Part shown: positions 17,094 to 26,122 of the stretch, in pieces
Layout: every line of letters starts with the position of its first letter
How positions within the stretch are numbered: the stretch's first letter is position 1
Assembly (NCBI GenBank): GCA_964398945.1
Contig: CAYNOT010000012.1
Coordinates: 1 to 64,000 of the forward strand
Direction of reading: 5' to 3'
Length of the DNA: 64,000 bases
Origin: JBGTGG01 sp964398945
GTDB lineage: Bacteria; Bacteroidota; Bacteroidia; Cytophagales; Cyclobacteriaceae
The notes under the pieces: generated by a model
What the model saw: only the letters and a program-made list of their open reading frames with translations
The model's database searches: none
What the model was told of the DNA's origin: nothing
Made by a program: the position numbers and the translations under genes

Positions 17094-19241
17094 TTATTCA
17101 CTTGCACTGGTTTCTTTGCGCTCAGGTTTAGGCAAAAGAACCTTTCTTGAAAGTCTGTATTTTCCGGTTTTCTTATCAATTTCCACAAGTTTCACTTTCA
17201 CTTCTTCTCCAACTTCCAATACACCCTCCAGATTTTCAAGGCGTTCCCACTTAATCTCAGAGATGTGGAGCAATCCGTCTTTTCCTGGCAAGAACTCAAC
17301 AAAGGCACCGAAAGGAACGATGGATTTAACTTTGCCTTCATACACCTCACCAATTTCAGGTGTAACCGTAATGTCTTTGATACGCTTTAAGGCCATGTTC
17401 ATGGACTCTTGATTGGTGGCATATACATTGATAATACCCTTGCCATCAACTTCTTCAATTACCACAGTTGCCCCTGAAGTATTTTGGATGTCCTGGATAA
17501 TTTTTCCACCGGGGCCGATTACCGCACCGATCAATTCTTTCTCGATCGTCATGGTTTGTGCACGTGGAGCGTGTGGCTTCATATCTGCCCTGGACTGTGA
17601 AATACATTTGTTGATTTCATTCAGGATGTGAAGCCTTCCTTCACGACCTTGCATCAACGCTTCTTTCAGTATTTCAAAGGTCAATCCTTCTACTTTTAAA
17701 TCCATCTGGCAAGCCGTAAGCCCCTTTGCAGTACCCGTGACTTTGAAGTCCATATCCCCCAAATGATCTTCATCACCCAGGATATCAGAAAGGATCGCAT
17801 ATTTACCAGTTTCGGGATCTGAAATCATTCCCATTGCAATTCCCGATACAGGTCCCGAAATTGGAACACCTGCGTCCATCAATGCCATTGATCCGGCACA
17901 AACGGTTGCCATAGAGGAGGATCCATTGGATTCCAATATATCAGAGACAACACGAATGGTATATGGGTTCTTTTCATCTTTTGGAAGTACTTGCTTTAAA
18001 GCACGATACGCCAGGTTTCCATGGCCTACTTCCCTTCTGCCAGGACCACGGTTTGGTTTCACTTCGCCCGTTGAAAAGCCCGGGAAATTATAATGCAGCA
18101 TGAACTTATTGGAGCCAGAATACATAGCTCCGTCAATCAATTGCTGATCCAGTTTTGTACCTAATGTTACGGTTGTTAGCGATTGTGTTTCGCCCCGTGT
18201 AAACAACGCTGATCCATGGGGGGATGGAAGTAAATCCACAACACAATCTATATCCCTGATTTCATTAGTCTTACGACCGTCAAGTCTAACCCTTTCCAGA
18301 AGTACAAGGTCACGGGCGGCTTTCTTTTGAATCTCCTTGTAATATTTTTTTACAAGGTCCCTGTCAATCAATGAGTCTTCCGGAATGCTTTCCAGATAAT
18401 CCTTTAAAATTTTAGAAAAAGCATCTGATCGTTGATCCTTATTTTTAGTTTGAAGTTTCGCGACTTCAAATGCCGGGGAATAGAATAACTTCCAAAGTTC
18501 TTCTTTTAATTCAACGTTATCATTTTCGTGGCTATAGGTCCTCTTCTCTTCTTTTCCTGCGGCTTTTGTTAATTCAATTTGAAGATTGCATTGAACCTTG
18601 ATTGCTTCATGCGCAACCTTTAATGCGTCAATCATATCATCTTCACTCACTTCTTTCATTTCCCCTTCCACCATTAGGATATTGTCTAGGGAAGCGGCCA
18701 CAATCAAATCGATATCGGCAGATTCTTTTTGCTCCATGGATGGATTGACAATAAATTGTCCATTGATCCGGACAACACGAACTTCAGAAATAGGGCCATT
18801 GAAAGGAATGTCGGAAACCGATAATGCAGCAGAGGCTGCAAAAGCCGCAAGCGAATCCGGCAACGCAGATGGATCACCGGAAATCATATAGATCATTACT
18901 TGAGTATCAGCGTGATAATCGCTTGGAAATAAAGGGCGTATTGCACGGTCAACTAATCTGGAAATCAAAATCTCATAATCTGAAAGACGGCCTTCGCGTT
19001 TTAAGAAACCACCCGGTACTTTTCCTGTAGAAGCAAATTTCTCTTGATAATCAACGGAAAGTGGAAGGAAGTCCACCCCCTCTTTATGTTCTTGCGATGC
19101 CACAACCGTAGCAAGCAACATGGTATCCCCTTGGCGTACAACAACCGCACCGTCTGCTTGACGTGCTAATTTTCCTGTTTCAACAGTTATTTCCCTACCA
19201 TCAGGTAGTTGGCAGCTTTTTGTAATTACATTAAAGTTCAT
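17094..19241 (-). CDS. pnp: polyribonucleotide nucleotidyltransferase (PNPase)
   Basis: A 715-residue 3'-5' phosphorolytic exoribonuclease. Two RNase PH domains (about 1-240 and 320-545) flank a helical linker, followed by a KH domain (IGAVIGPGGKIIQDIQ, about 565) and an S1 domain (GEVYEGKVKSIVPFGAFVEFLPGKDGLLHISEI, about 630-700). The phosphate-site region GSSSMATVCAGSMALMDAGVP is intact. It is downstream of rpsO, the order conserved across most bacteria, with a hairpin in the gap. Confidence 0.98.
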   Translation of the reverse strand: MNFNVITKSCQLPDGREITVETGKLARQADGAVVVRQGDTMLLATVVASQEHKEGVDFLPLSVDYQEKFASTGKVPGGFLKREGRLSDYEILISRLVDRAIRPLFPSDYHADTQVMIYMISGDPSALPDSLAAFAASAALSVSDIPFNGPISEVRVVRINGQFIVNPSMEQKESADIDLIVAASLDNILMVEGEMKEVSEDDMIDALKVAHEAIKVQCNLQIELTKAAGKEEKRTYSHENDNVELKEELWKLFYSPAFEVAKLQTKNKDQRSDAFSKILKDYLESIPEDSLIDRDLVKKYYKEIQKKAARDLVLLERVRLDGRKTNEIRDIDCVVDLLPSPHGSALFTRGETQSLTTVTLGTKLDQQLIDGAMYSGSNKFMLHYNFPGFSTGEVKPNRGPGRREVGHGNLAYRALKQVLPKDEKNPYTIRVVSDILESNGSSSMATVCAGSMALMDAGVPISGPVSGIAMGMISDPETGKYAILSDILGDEDHLGDMDFKVTGTAKGLTACQMDLKVEGLTFEILKEALMQGREGRLHILNEINKCISQSRADMKPHAPRAQTMTIEKELIGAVIGPGGKIIQDIQNTSGATVVIEEVDGKGIINVYATNQESMNMALKRIKDITVTPEIGEVYEGKVKSIVPFGAFVEFLPGKDGLLHISEIKWERLENLEGVLEVGEEVKVKLVEIDKKTGKYRLSRKVLLPKPERKETSASE

Positions 19242-19290
19242 AGTAAATAGATTATAGAAGGCATGGGTAAGATCAGTTGCCTTCTGGTAA

Positions 19291-19324
19291 AAAGTAAAAG
19301 GGAACCAATGTGTTTGGTTCCCTT
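19291..19324 (-). terminator. rpsO-pnp intergenic hairpin
   Basis: AAGGGAACCAA (19298-19308) and TTGGTTCCCTT (19314-19324) pair perfectly over 11 bp. On the minus strand the stem is followed by TTTTACTTTTT. It resembles a terminator or RNase target, positioned like the rpsO-pnp processing region of other bacteria. Confidence 0.75.
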
Positions 19325-19333
19325 AATATCGTA

Positions 19334-19609
19334 TTATTTTCTTAAATCAAGTTCGGCCAATATTGAACGGTACCGCTCAATATCAATCTTATAAAGGTAA
19401 TTCAGAAGCTTTCTGCGCTTTCCTACAAGTTTTAACAAACCTTGTTGGGTTGCATAGTCCTTTCTATTAACCTTTAAATGGTCAGTTAGATGATTAATCC
19501 GGTGGGTAAAAAGGGCAATCTGCGATTCCGCAGAGCCGGTGTCTTCTTTTTTCTTAGCGAAACCGTGTTTAGAAAATAAATCGTGTTTAACCTCAGTTGT
19601 CAAGTACAT
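19334..19609 (-). CDS. rpsO: 30S ribosomal protein S15
   Basis: A 91-residue S15. Family marks are DTGSAESQIALFTHRINHLTDHLKVNRKDYATQQGLLKLVGKRRKLLNYLYKID, cut here only by description, with the expected C-terminal YRSILAELDLRK. S15 binds the 16S rRNA central domain and commonly autoregulates. It is the first gene of the rpsO-pnp-rpoD cluster, with a good promoter 36 bp upstream. Confidence 0.97.
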   Translation of the reverse strand: MYLTTEVKHDLFSKHGFAKKKEDTGSAESQIALFTHRINHLTDHLKVNRKDYATQQGLLKLVGKRRKLLNYLYKIDIERYRSILAELDLRK

Positions 19610-19644
19610 CTTAAAAAATTGTTATTTCATCTTTATTCAGGCGG

Positions 19645-19677
19645 CAAAGATACGTTAAATTGGAAGAATTTTCCAAA
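19645..19677 (-). promoter_or_regulatory. promoter of rpsO
   Basis: -7 box TATCTTTG (19645-19652) and -33 TTTG (19674-19677), spacer 21 bp. A dyad TTGGAA-GAATT-TTCCAA overlaps the -33 box. Confidence 0.6.
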
Positions 19678-19719
19678 TTATAGCCTGAACTGGCTTGCCT
19701 GTACCGGACTTTAACAAAA

Positions 19720-21411
19720 CTACTGCTTTGAGAAGAATCGCCTCTTAAGCTTATCCATGAATACCAGATATACATCTGCATCAAAAAGCCGGGCATCGAT
19801 CCGCGCCTGGCGTAAAAAGAAAAACCCAATGATAAACAATACAAAGTTGGCCGTCCAAATACCTTGGACCGGGGCTACCAAATCCTGTTTCACCCACTTC
19901 TCCCCTTGCATATTGAGCAGGTAAAAAACAATAAAAAAGAAGATCGACACCAGAAATGGGATTCCCAAGCCCCCTTTTTTTATGATTGATCCAAGTGGGG
20001 CACCGATCAAAAACATGGCGATGCAAGCAATTGAATTGGAGATGATTTTATGCCACTGAATGGCAAACGTTTTGGTCTCATCCCGAAAATTTTCGAGCGT
20101 TGAATTCGTGGTGCTAATTTGTGCTTTGACCTGACGGGCCATATTTGCCGCACTTTGATAATTCGCCACGCTTGGAGGAATAGCGAAAATACTGTCCAAT
20201 ATTATCTTTGTTGAGTCAGATGACAGGACAGGCTTCTTTTTTTTCTTTGATTGATTATCAATAGTAGCTTTAGCAATAGTAGCTTTAGGTTTAATCTGCT
20301 CCTTTTCCCGCTTTCGCTCCTGTGCCAGTTGAGGGCGCTCAACCAGGCCAGAATCCGGGCGGTCACGGGCCACGAAGTCATCCTTTTTTGTAGTGTAGTT
20401 TCTTGAAATACTATCCGTTGTTATAGTGTTGATTGAGTCAATCTCCCGCTGCATTTGATAGACTGCTCGCGGCATAACAGTTGAATCACCCTGCAAATAG
20501 TACGCAAAAAATGCTGGCCTGTAGCGATAATAGCTAACAAGTTGTTGCAATTCCCTTCGTTTAATGGAATCAATATCACGATTCAATTCCAGGACATTGC
20601 GCATAATGCGATTGCCAGCAAACCACTTTTTATCGGTGCGTTCTAAATCAAAAGAAGACAGGTCGAACACAACTTGTGATTTATCAAATTTGCTCCGGCT
20701 CAACGTTTCTTTTTGCTGGTTCCGGTTTTGCGTCACTAAACTTGCCTCAGAGGATGAACCCGCTTTGTACTTCAAACCATTGAAAAGTTCCAACTTTAGA
20801 TAGCGTTCATTTAGAATGGTATACATCCTGCCAGAATCAGCTGTGGTAACGTCTTGATTCCCACTGTTATCCCGATGATCGTAAATCTTGATGCCCTTTA
20901 ATGTTTCCTTATCATCAAATTTTTTATCGGTTTTAATGCTGATCCCGGGTATTCCGTTAAAAAACTCCCCTTCCCGTAATTCCAAAGCGGGTTTTTTCTG
21001 GCGGATATCATACAGCAGACTGTACGCTTCCAGTGCTGCCTTGGGTACAAAATAGTTGTTTGAAAAGAAGGCGACCCCGGTGATGAACAATACAAAAATG
21101 AAAATCGGACGAAGTACCCGGACAAGTGAAATCCCAGAACTTTTAATGGCTGTTAATTCAAAATGTTCGCCTAAGTTTCCAAAGGCAATCAGGGAAGACA
21201 ACAATACCGCTAAAGGAAGTGCTATCGGTGTCATAAATATTGCAAAGTAGAATAGCAATTGACCAATCACTTCTATGTCAATCCCCTTCCCGATGATATC
21301 ATCGAAGTAGCGGAGCATGTGTTGCATGAGCAAAATGAAGACAACAACCAGGAAAGTGATGATGAAAGGGCCTATAAAAGAGGAGAATACAAGTTTGTCG
21401 ATCTTCTTCAT
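19720..21411 (-). CDS. LptF/LptG (YjgP/YjgQ) family permease
   Basis: A 563-residue inner-membrane protein. Membrane helices occupy about residues 10-110 (IGPFIITFLVVVFILLM and others) and about 460-550, separated by a long periplasmic region. This fits the transmembrane partner of the LPS export ATPase. The ATG at 21411 is chosen; an upstream TTG is possible. The middle contains an unusually long hydrophilic Lys/Ser-rich insertion (about 345-400, with KKKKKP and several RDRPD/RKREKE runs), seen in Bacteroidota homologues. Which of F or G it is cannot be decided. Confidence 0.9.
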   Translation of the reverse strand: MKKIDKLVFSSFIGPFIITFLVVVFILLMQHMLRYFDDIIGKGIDIEVIGQLLFYFAIFMTPIALPLAVLLSSLIAFGNLGEHFELTAIKSSGISLVRVLRPIFIFVLFITGVAFFSNNYFVPKAALEAYSLLYDIRQKKPALELREGEFFNGIPGISIKTDKKFDDKETLKGIKIYDHRDNSGNQDVTTADSGRMYTILNERYLKLELFNGLKYKAGSSSEASLVTQNRNQQKETLSRSKFDKSQVVFDLSSFDLERTDKKWFAGNRIMRNVLELNRDIDSIKRRELQQLVSYYRYRPAFFAYYLQGDSTVMPRAVYQMQREIDSINTITTDSISRNYTTKKDDFVARDRPDSGLVERPQLAQERKREKEQIKPKATIAKATIDNQSKKKKKPVLSSDSTKIILDSIFAIPPSVANYQSAANMARQVKAQISTTNSTLENFRDETKTFAIQWHKIISNSIACIAMFLIGAPLGSIIKKGGLGIPFLVSIFFFIVFYLLNMQGEKWVKQDLVAPVQGIWTANFVLFIIGFFFLRQARIDARLFDADVYLVFMDKLKRRFFSKQ

Positions 21412-21616
21412 GCGCAACCCAAAAGAACAAATCTTGAACCAGTTTTACTATTGAAACGGTAAATAAAAGAACGGATGGAGAAAACCCTCAGTAGAAAAAA
21501 TTTTTAACGTTATAAAAGTTGAACCCCGAATCACTTGCTTATCAAGCTATTACCTGGGCGACTGAATTAGGGACTAATTCTATTTTTTGTAACTTTTGTT
21601 CTCACAACGATTTACT

Positions 21617-21811
21617 ATGGAAACTTTAATCGTACATCCCGATAATGAGGCTCAGTTAACTGCCGTAAAAGCTGTGCTGAAAGCACTGAACATTTCATTT
21701 GAGAAGAAAAAATACTATGACTCTGATTTTGTAAAGAAAATCAAGGACAGTGAAACCTCATTTCGCAAGGGAAAATTCAAAACCGTTAAGACAGAGGATT
21801 TGTGGAAGTAG
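21617..21811 (+). CDS. antitoxin, DUF2683-like (partner of YoeB-type toxin)
   Basis: A 64-residue protein starting METLIVHPDNEAQLTAVKAVLKAL. A short beta strand followed by a helix matches the Bacteroidota DUF2683-type antitoxin, with a basic C-terminal tail (RKGKFKTVKTEDLWK) that should wrap the toxin. The ATG at 21617 is preferred over an upstream in-frame start at 21596. Its end overlaps the start of the toxin frame by 10 bp, a classic toxin-antitoxin coupling. Confidence 0.8.
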   Translation: METLIVHPDNEAQLTAVKAVLKALNISFEKKKYYDSDFVKKIKDSETSFRKGKFKTVKTEDLWK

Positions 21812-22067
21812 ATTATTCCGAACAGGCATTGAATGACATAGCCTTTTGGAAAAAATCTGGCAAGAAGGCCATTCAGAAACGAATAAGTACATTAGTTAAT
21901 TCCATTCAAACCACTCCCTATCAGGGAATAGGGAAACCGGAACAACTCAATATTATTTAGCAGGCAAATGGTCGAGGCGCATAAACGAAGAACATCGTAT
22001 TATATACGAAGTTGTCGGGAACAGGATAAGAATCCATTCCCTGAAAAGACATTACACAAAGAAATAA
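21802..22067 (+). pseudogene. Txe/YoeB-like toxin, frameshifted
   Basis: Read from GTG 21802 the frame gives MEVDYSEQALNDIAFWKKSG... up to GIGKPEQLN, then a TAG at 21958-21960. The next frame continues the family sequence YYLAGKWSRRINEEHRIIYEVV and ends KRHYTKK at a TAA (22065-22067). One missing base near 21947-21950 (CTCAATATT where CTCAAATATT would restore it) accounts for this. The catalytic-end residues (Glu, Arg, His, Tyr region) lie after the shift, so the product should be inactive. The reading is either a true inactivation or a one-base assembly error. Confidence 0.8.
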
Positions 22068-22121
22068 GTAAGCAATTTTTTAGCAGTTATTTAATTTTGT
22101 CCTAATCTAAAAATATGTTTG

Positions 22122-22195
22122 TAGCGCGGGGGGGAGTTGAACCCCCGACCTTTGGGTTATGAATCCAACGCTCTAACCACCTGAGCTACCGCGCC
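22122..22195 (-). tRNA. tRNA-Met (CAT), elongator type
   Basis: A 74-nt gene with acceptor GGCGCGG/CCGCGCT, D-arm GCTCAGGTGGTTAGAGC, anticodon loop TTCATAA (CAT) and T-arm GGGGGTTCAACTCCCCC. The paired 1-72 end (G-T) argues against an initiator tRNA. A tRNA-Ile with lysidine at C34 cannot be formally excluded. Confidence 0.9.
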
Positions 22196-22242
22196 AAACA
22201 AGCTGGATTTAGCTATATTCTGGGTTTCCTTGAAAAGGATCG

Positions 22243-22276
22243 CAAACTTACAAAGTTTGTTTAATAATCCACCAAA
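22243..22276 (-). promoter_or_regulatory. candidate promoter of tRNA-Met
   Basis: -7 box TAAGTTTG (22243-22250) and TTTG (22273-22276) with a 22-bp spacer, about 48 bp before the tRNA 5' end. Confidence 0.5.
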
Positions 22277-22330
22277 TGGCTTTTTTTATTTTTAAGTATT
22301 AAAAAAAAGCCTAATTTGAAAGCGGCAATC

Positions 22331-22732
22331 ATGGCAAACAAATCACTATTCACAGCAGACTACGAAATTCATGCATCGGTCAAGATGTTGTACCCCTATA
22401 TTCAATCTGCCAGTGGTTTGTCGGAATGGTTTGCAGATGATGTGAAGATCAATAACAACGATAAATCTTTGACATTTTTTTGGGACAATGAAGAGCACAG
22501 GGCGCGGCAAGTTGCGCACCGCACCAATCATTTTGTTCGCTTTGAATTTTTTCCCGAAAATGAAAATGACAAAGAAGACCCTTCCTATCTTGAGCTTCGC
22601 CTTGAAGCAAATGAACTAACACAATCCATATTTCTAAAAATTGAAGACTATTCTGATTTTGATGATCAGAAAGAATTAAGTGATTTGTGGGATAGTCTTG
22701 TGGATACCTTGCGAAAGACCGTTGGGGGATAA
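22331..22732 (+). CDS. START-like domain protein
   Basis: A 133-residue protein from ATG 22331 (MANKSLFTADYEIHASVKMLYPYI). It resembles the SRPBCC/AHSA1-like START fold conserved in Bacteroidota: SGLSEWFADDVKI, FFWDNEEHRARQV, VRFEFFPE and a C-terminal helix LSDLWDSLVDTLRKTVGG. It has no signal peptide and is probably a cytoplasmic hydrophobic-ligand or protein-binding domain. A TTG 15 bp upstream is in frame but less likely. Its stop is 6 bp from the stop of the convergent AraC gene. Confidence 0.85.
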   Translation: MANKSLFTADYEIHASVKMLYPYIQSASGLSEWFADDVKINNNDKSLTFFWDNEEHRARQVAHRTNHFVRFEFFPENENDKEDPSYLELRLEANELTQSIFLKIEDYSDFDDQKELSDLWDSLVDTLRKTVGG

Positions 22733-22738
22733 TTTTTA

Positions 22739-23695
22739 TTATTGCATCCAGCCCATATCATTGCCGATCATGTTCCGATAGTTTGAAGGAGTAATACGAT
22801 ACCGGCTTTTAAACAACCTGCCAAAAGAACTGGCATCATCGAAACCAACTTTCCTGGAGATCGCTTCAACGGTACTGAATGAAGTGTCTAAATAAAAGAG
22901 TGCTTTTTTTAAACGCTCTTGCAAAACATATTGATGTGGGGTGATATGGAATAATTCTTTGAAAAGACGAAGGAAGTGAAAGGGGCTCAGGCACGCTTCC
23001 CTGCTTATCTTTTGAAGGTCGAGCCGGTTATTGAGATGGCTATCGATATAATCTTTAGCAAGACTAACACGCTTATACGTTTCAATTCGGGTAGACGACT
23101 TCTTGGACTTAAGTTGGTCCAGGCTTTTCAGGATGAGCCCTTGATTATGGAGCATGCGTTCAAGCAACTGCGAGTAAAGTGTCCCCAAATATTCTTCGTC
23201 CTGGATTTTATTCAAAATCACATTTCCCAGTTGCATAAAGATATTTTTGATCTGCTCATCATGGTCGAACGTTGTTTCAAAAAAGTTTACTTTCTCCTTT
23301 GCCTCAAGGAAAGGGTCATCCAATAATTTATCTTCCGGTGTACTCAAATAATACAGCAACCGTTCGGCAAGGTGGGGCTTAAACGCCACCAGCATCATCT
23401 TTAAATCGATGTCTGCATCAAACTCGGTACGGAAAGTCTGCCCTTGGTTGGTGATCAAATAATTATCGGGTTTTACAATATGTTCAGTACTCCCAACTTT
23501 ATAATACTGATACCCATTTAACATCAGGCGTATGGTCAAGCGCGATGTATGTTCTTCGGAATAGATGCTTTTAGAAGAAATCAGTACTGCATTGGTATCC
23601 TTGTGCTCCATGTCGGTTTCAAACCGTGAGCAAAAAACATTATGACGGGAGACTGAATTTGTAAGTTGCTGTTGGCAGTAGGTGCATATTTGCAT
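22739..23695 (-). CDS. AraC family transcriptional regulator
   Basis: A 318-residue protein. The N-terminal part (about 35-170) is a cupin-like sensor (GSTEHIVKPDNYLITNQGQTF). The C-terminal part (about 210-310) is an AraC double HTH: VSLAKDYIDSHLNNRLDLQKISREACLSPFHFLRLFKE, then VEAISRKVGFDDASSFGRLFKSRYRITPSNYR. The first 25 residues hold a Cys-x2-Cys pair (CTYC) plus a later Cys, which is unusual and could be a redox or metal site. No target operon is evident; the nearest gene upstream is a histidine kinase. Confidence 0.9.
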   Translation of the reverse strand: MQICTYCQQQLTNSVSRHNVFCSRFETDMEHKDTNAVLISSKSIYSEEHTSRLTIRLMLNGYQYYKVGSTEHIVKPDNYLITNQGQTFRTEFDADIDLKMMLVAFKPHLAERLLYYLSTPEDKLLDDPFLEAKEKVNFFETTFDHDEQIKNIFMQLGNVILNKIQDEEYLGTLYSQLLERMLHNQGLILKSLDQLKSKKSSTRIETYKRVSLAKDYIDSHLNNRLDLQKISREACLSPFHFLRLFKELFHITPHQYVLQERLKKALFYLDTSFSTVEAISRKVGFDDASSFGRLFKSRYRITPSNYRNMIGNDMGWMQ

Positions 23696-23927
23696 ATCTA
23701 AATGTACTGAATAAGTTTATCCGCATTATATCAGGACCGGCTTTTTTATTGAGTGTTCCTTAGTACCTGTCCCATAGGGTGCTCTATCAGGTTACCTACT
23801 TTTTGAAATTGTGTACCCCGATTTTTGCCATCATATTATTCGAGTAAAAATGGGAGTCATATAAGGTATAGATGGCCGCCTCCTTTACGGAAAAGCGTGT
23901 GATCGTCCGCGAGGTAAACATCTATAC

Positions 23928-24707
23928 TCATATATTTTCGATATAGGGGATCGAGATGGCCGCACACGACTTTCCTTCTTCTGTAAAGATACTCAATTCT
24001 GCATTTAGCACTTTCAGCCGGTTTCGGATATTCAACAGGCCAACCCCGGTTTTATAAGGATCATACCGATTTTGATAATACTTACTGAAGCCAAGTCCAT
24101 CGTCTTTAATACGTACCACTAAAAAATCTTCCTGCCAATCAAATTCAATCCACATATACCATGCTGAATTACAGTTGATTGAATTGCTGATCAATTCCTG
24201 CACAATCCGGTAAATCATCAATTCCTTTTTTTGCGCCAATTGCTTGCTTTTGCCAGCTTCGCTAAAGCTGATATTTACGGTGTAGAGCCTATTGATTTTC
24301 TTGTCGATCAGTTGAAGTATTGCGTTCGTTAATCCGAACCTCTCCAATGCCATCGGGTTTATCTCTTTGATAATCCGATCGATTTTTTCCTTGAGCATGA
24401 TCACTGTTTCATTCATTTCGTCCCGAAGGATCGGTTCACTCAAAAAATGCCCTCGTCTTTCCAGTACTGACAAATTGATTTTCAAGGACATCAAGCTGTT
24501 GCCAATGCTGTCGTGCAAGTCTTCTGAAATCCTTTTTCGCTCTGCCTCTTGTGTCTCGAAGGCGATAGAAAGCATTTCTTGATTAAGCTGGTCTTTCCCT
24601 TTTTGAAGGTCCTTAAACTCCATTATCTTTTGCTTGTTCTTTACAACGAAGAAAATGGTTGTTGCAATGGCGGCCACTAATAGAAGGACAAGTATCTCAG
24701 TTAACAT
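23928..24707 (-). CDS. sensor histidine kinase (HisKA_3/NarL type)
   Basis: A 259-residue protein with one N-terminal membrane helix (about 5-23), a coiled stretch, and the HisKA_3 dimerisation helix with the phospho-accepting His in RISEDLHDSIGNSLMSLK (about 68). An HATPase_c domain follows, with an N-box region QELISNSINC and a G-box DDGLGF...GVGLLNIRNRL. There is no periplasmic sensor domain, so the signal is unclear. LuxR-type response regulators usually sit beside such kinases; none is in this neighbourhood, so it is an orphan. Confidence 0.88.
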   Translation of the reverse strand: MLTEILVLLLVAAIATTIFFVVKNKQKIMEFKDLQKGKDQLNQEMLSIAFETQEAERKRISEDLHDSIGNSLMSLKINLSVLERRGHFLSEPILRDEMNETVIMLKEKIDRIIKEINPMALERFGLTNAILQLIDKKINRLYTVNISFSEAGKSKQLAQKKELMIYRIVQELISNSINCNSAWYMWIEFDWQEDFLVVRIKDDGLGFSKYYQNRYDPYKTGVGLLNIRNRLKVLNAELSIFTEEGKSCAAISIPYIENI

Positions 24708-24879
24708 CGTGGTTGGGATTCTGCATAACGTTTCAAGCAGGTAATAAACAAAAAAATATTTAAGACACCAATCCTTAAATCACTAGTTTTTACTATTTCA
24801 GCAAGTTTTGCAGGTTCCTAAGTTACCCTATGAAGAGTTTATCCAATTTAAATTGAAGGCAAGGAACCCATTTAATCGG

Positions 24880-24909
24880 TTGGCTGACTGGTGAAAAGAA
24901 TTAGTTTTG
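24880..24909 (+). promoter_or_regulatory. promoter of the WYL regulator
   Basis: -33 TTG (24880-24882), 19-bp spacer, -7 TAGTTTTG (24902-24909), close to the Bacteroidota consensus. The start codon follows 19 bp later. Confidence 0.65.
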
Positions 24910-24928
24910 TTGGGAAGTAGCATCCCGA

Positions 24929-25825
24929 ATGATCCCGCAGGCAAAAATTTTACGTGTATTCCAATTGATAGGCCTTCTGAAAAGCGGGGGCAGGACCATT
25001 CGTCAACTGGCGCAACAGCTCGATACAACCGAACGGACCATTTACCGCTATTTCAAATTGCTCGAAGAAATCGGCTTTATAATCGACCAGGATTTCCACG
25101 GAAGATATTTTGTCCATCGCGAAGATGGGGAAAGCCCGGAGGACCGGTTTACGCTTGAAGAGGTTTCAATCCTCCGGCAACTTATCCAAAGTGCAGCTTC
25201 GGGCCATCCCCTTAAAGGGACGCTGTTAAAAAAACTGGCATTTCATTCTGAAGCCAAAGAGCTTCCTGAGCAATTCCTTAAGCTGCGGGTGGCTAAAATA
25301 TTCAGGATAGTAAACGAGGCTATTGAAAGTGGTAGCCAGGTGATTTTAAAAAGTTACCACTCCGCAAATAGCGCTGAGATTACTGATCGTTTGGTTGAGC
25401 CCTTCCAATTTGGCGAAGGATTTCAATCAATCCAGGCGCTCGACACAAAAGATAAACAGAATAAATTTTTTAAGCTGGAGCGCATTGGTGATGTGGTGGT
25501 ACTTGACAAACCCTACAAATTTCAAAAACTCCATAAAAAATCAAGCACTGATATTTTTGGAATCAGTGGCCGCAAAGAAACCTGGATCACCATGCGGCTT
25601 AGCTTACGTGCTTATGTGCTCTTGCGTGAAGAATACCCGCTGGCATTCCCCTATCTTGAAAAAGAAAATGAAGACCCTAAAACTTTTATCTTCCATGGCC
25701 CCGTACTTACGTACAAAGGGGTAGGAAGATTTGTGATGGGATTGGCGGATGAAATCAAGATCGTTGAACCGAAAGAATTCAAAATCTATATAAAGGAAAA
25801 AATTGATCAACAAAAACTCATTTAG
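24929..25825 (+). CDS. HTH/WYL-domain transcriptional regulator
   Basis: A 298-residue protein. An N-terminal DeoR/HTH_11 winged helix (about 5-60) contains RTIRQLAQQLDTTERTIYRYFKLLEEIGF. The middle and C-terminal parts match WYL regulators, with a WYL-like beta core (VILKSYHSANSAEITDRLVEPFQFG... KFFKLERIGDVVVLD) and a C-terminal WCX-type region. WYL domains often sense nucleic acid or nucleotides and control defence or DNA-damage genes. No such target is adjacent here, so its regulon is unknown. Confidence 0.85.
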   Translation: MIPQAKILRVFQLIGLLKSGGRTIRQLAQQLDTTERTIYRYFKLLEEIGFIIDQDFHGRYFVHREDGESPEDRFTLEEVSILRQLIQSAASGHPLKGTLLKKLAFHSEAKELPEQFLKLRVAKIFRIVNEAIESGSQVILKSYHSANSAEITDRLVEPFQFGEGFQSIQALDTKDKQNKFFKLERIGDVVVLDKPYKFQKLHKKSSTDIFGISGRKETWITMRLSLRAYVLLREEYPLAFPYLEKENEDPKTFIFHGPVLTYKGVGRFVMGLADEIKIVEPKEFKIYIKEKIDQQKLI

Positions 25826-26064
25826 GTTTTAATGATAGTCCGCAAAGATACCCAACCGCCAGGGACCACTATGTCTACTACTGTATTTTGATGTGCGACT
25901 GCCAACTAGTTGTAACATGCCAGCTATGAAGCACATCAACTGTACACTACTTTAGAACGATAAATCCCAGGCTAATAAAAAGGTGTTCCTTAAATTTTAG
26001 CTTGGGTATGTTGACGGATTATCATAGGTTTTGCCCTTACCTGGATCATCAATTTTCATGGATC

Positions 26065-26097
26065 AAAAAAAGCACGGAATCGCTTCCGTGCTTTTTT
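26065..26097 (-). terminator. intrinsic terminator downstream of bglX
   Basis: AAAAAAGCACGGAA and TTCCGTGCTTTTTT are a 14-bp perfect palindromic stem with loop TCGC. The flanking A/T runs make it functional in both directions, closing the GH3 gene and possibly the WYL gene. Confidence 0.85.
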
Positions 26098-26122
26098 CTC
26101 TATGAAACAACTATTAACCAGT

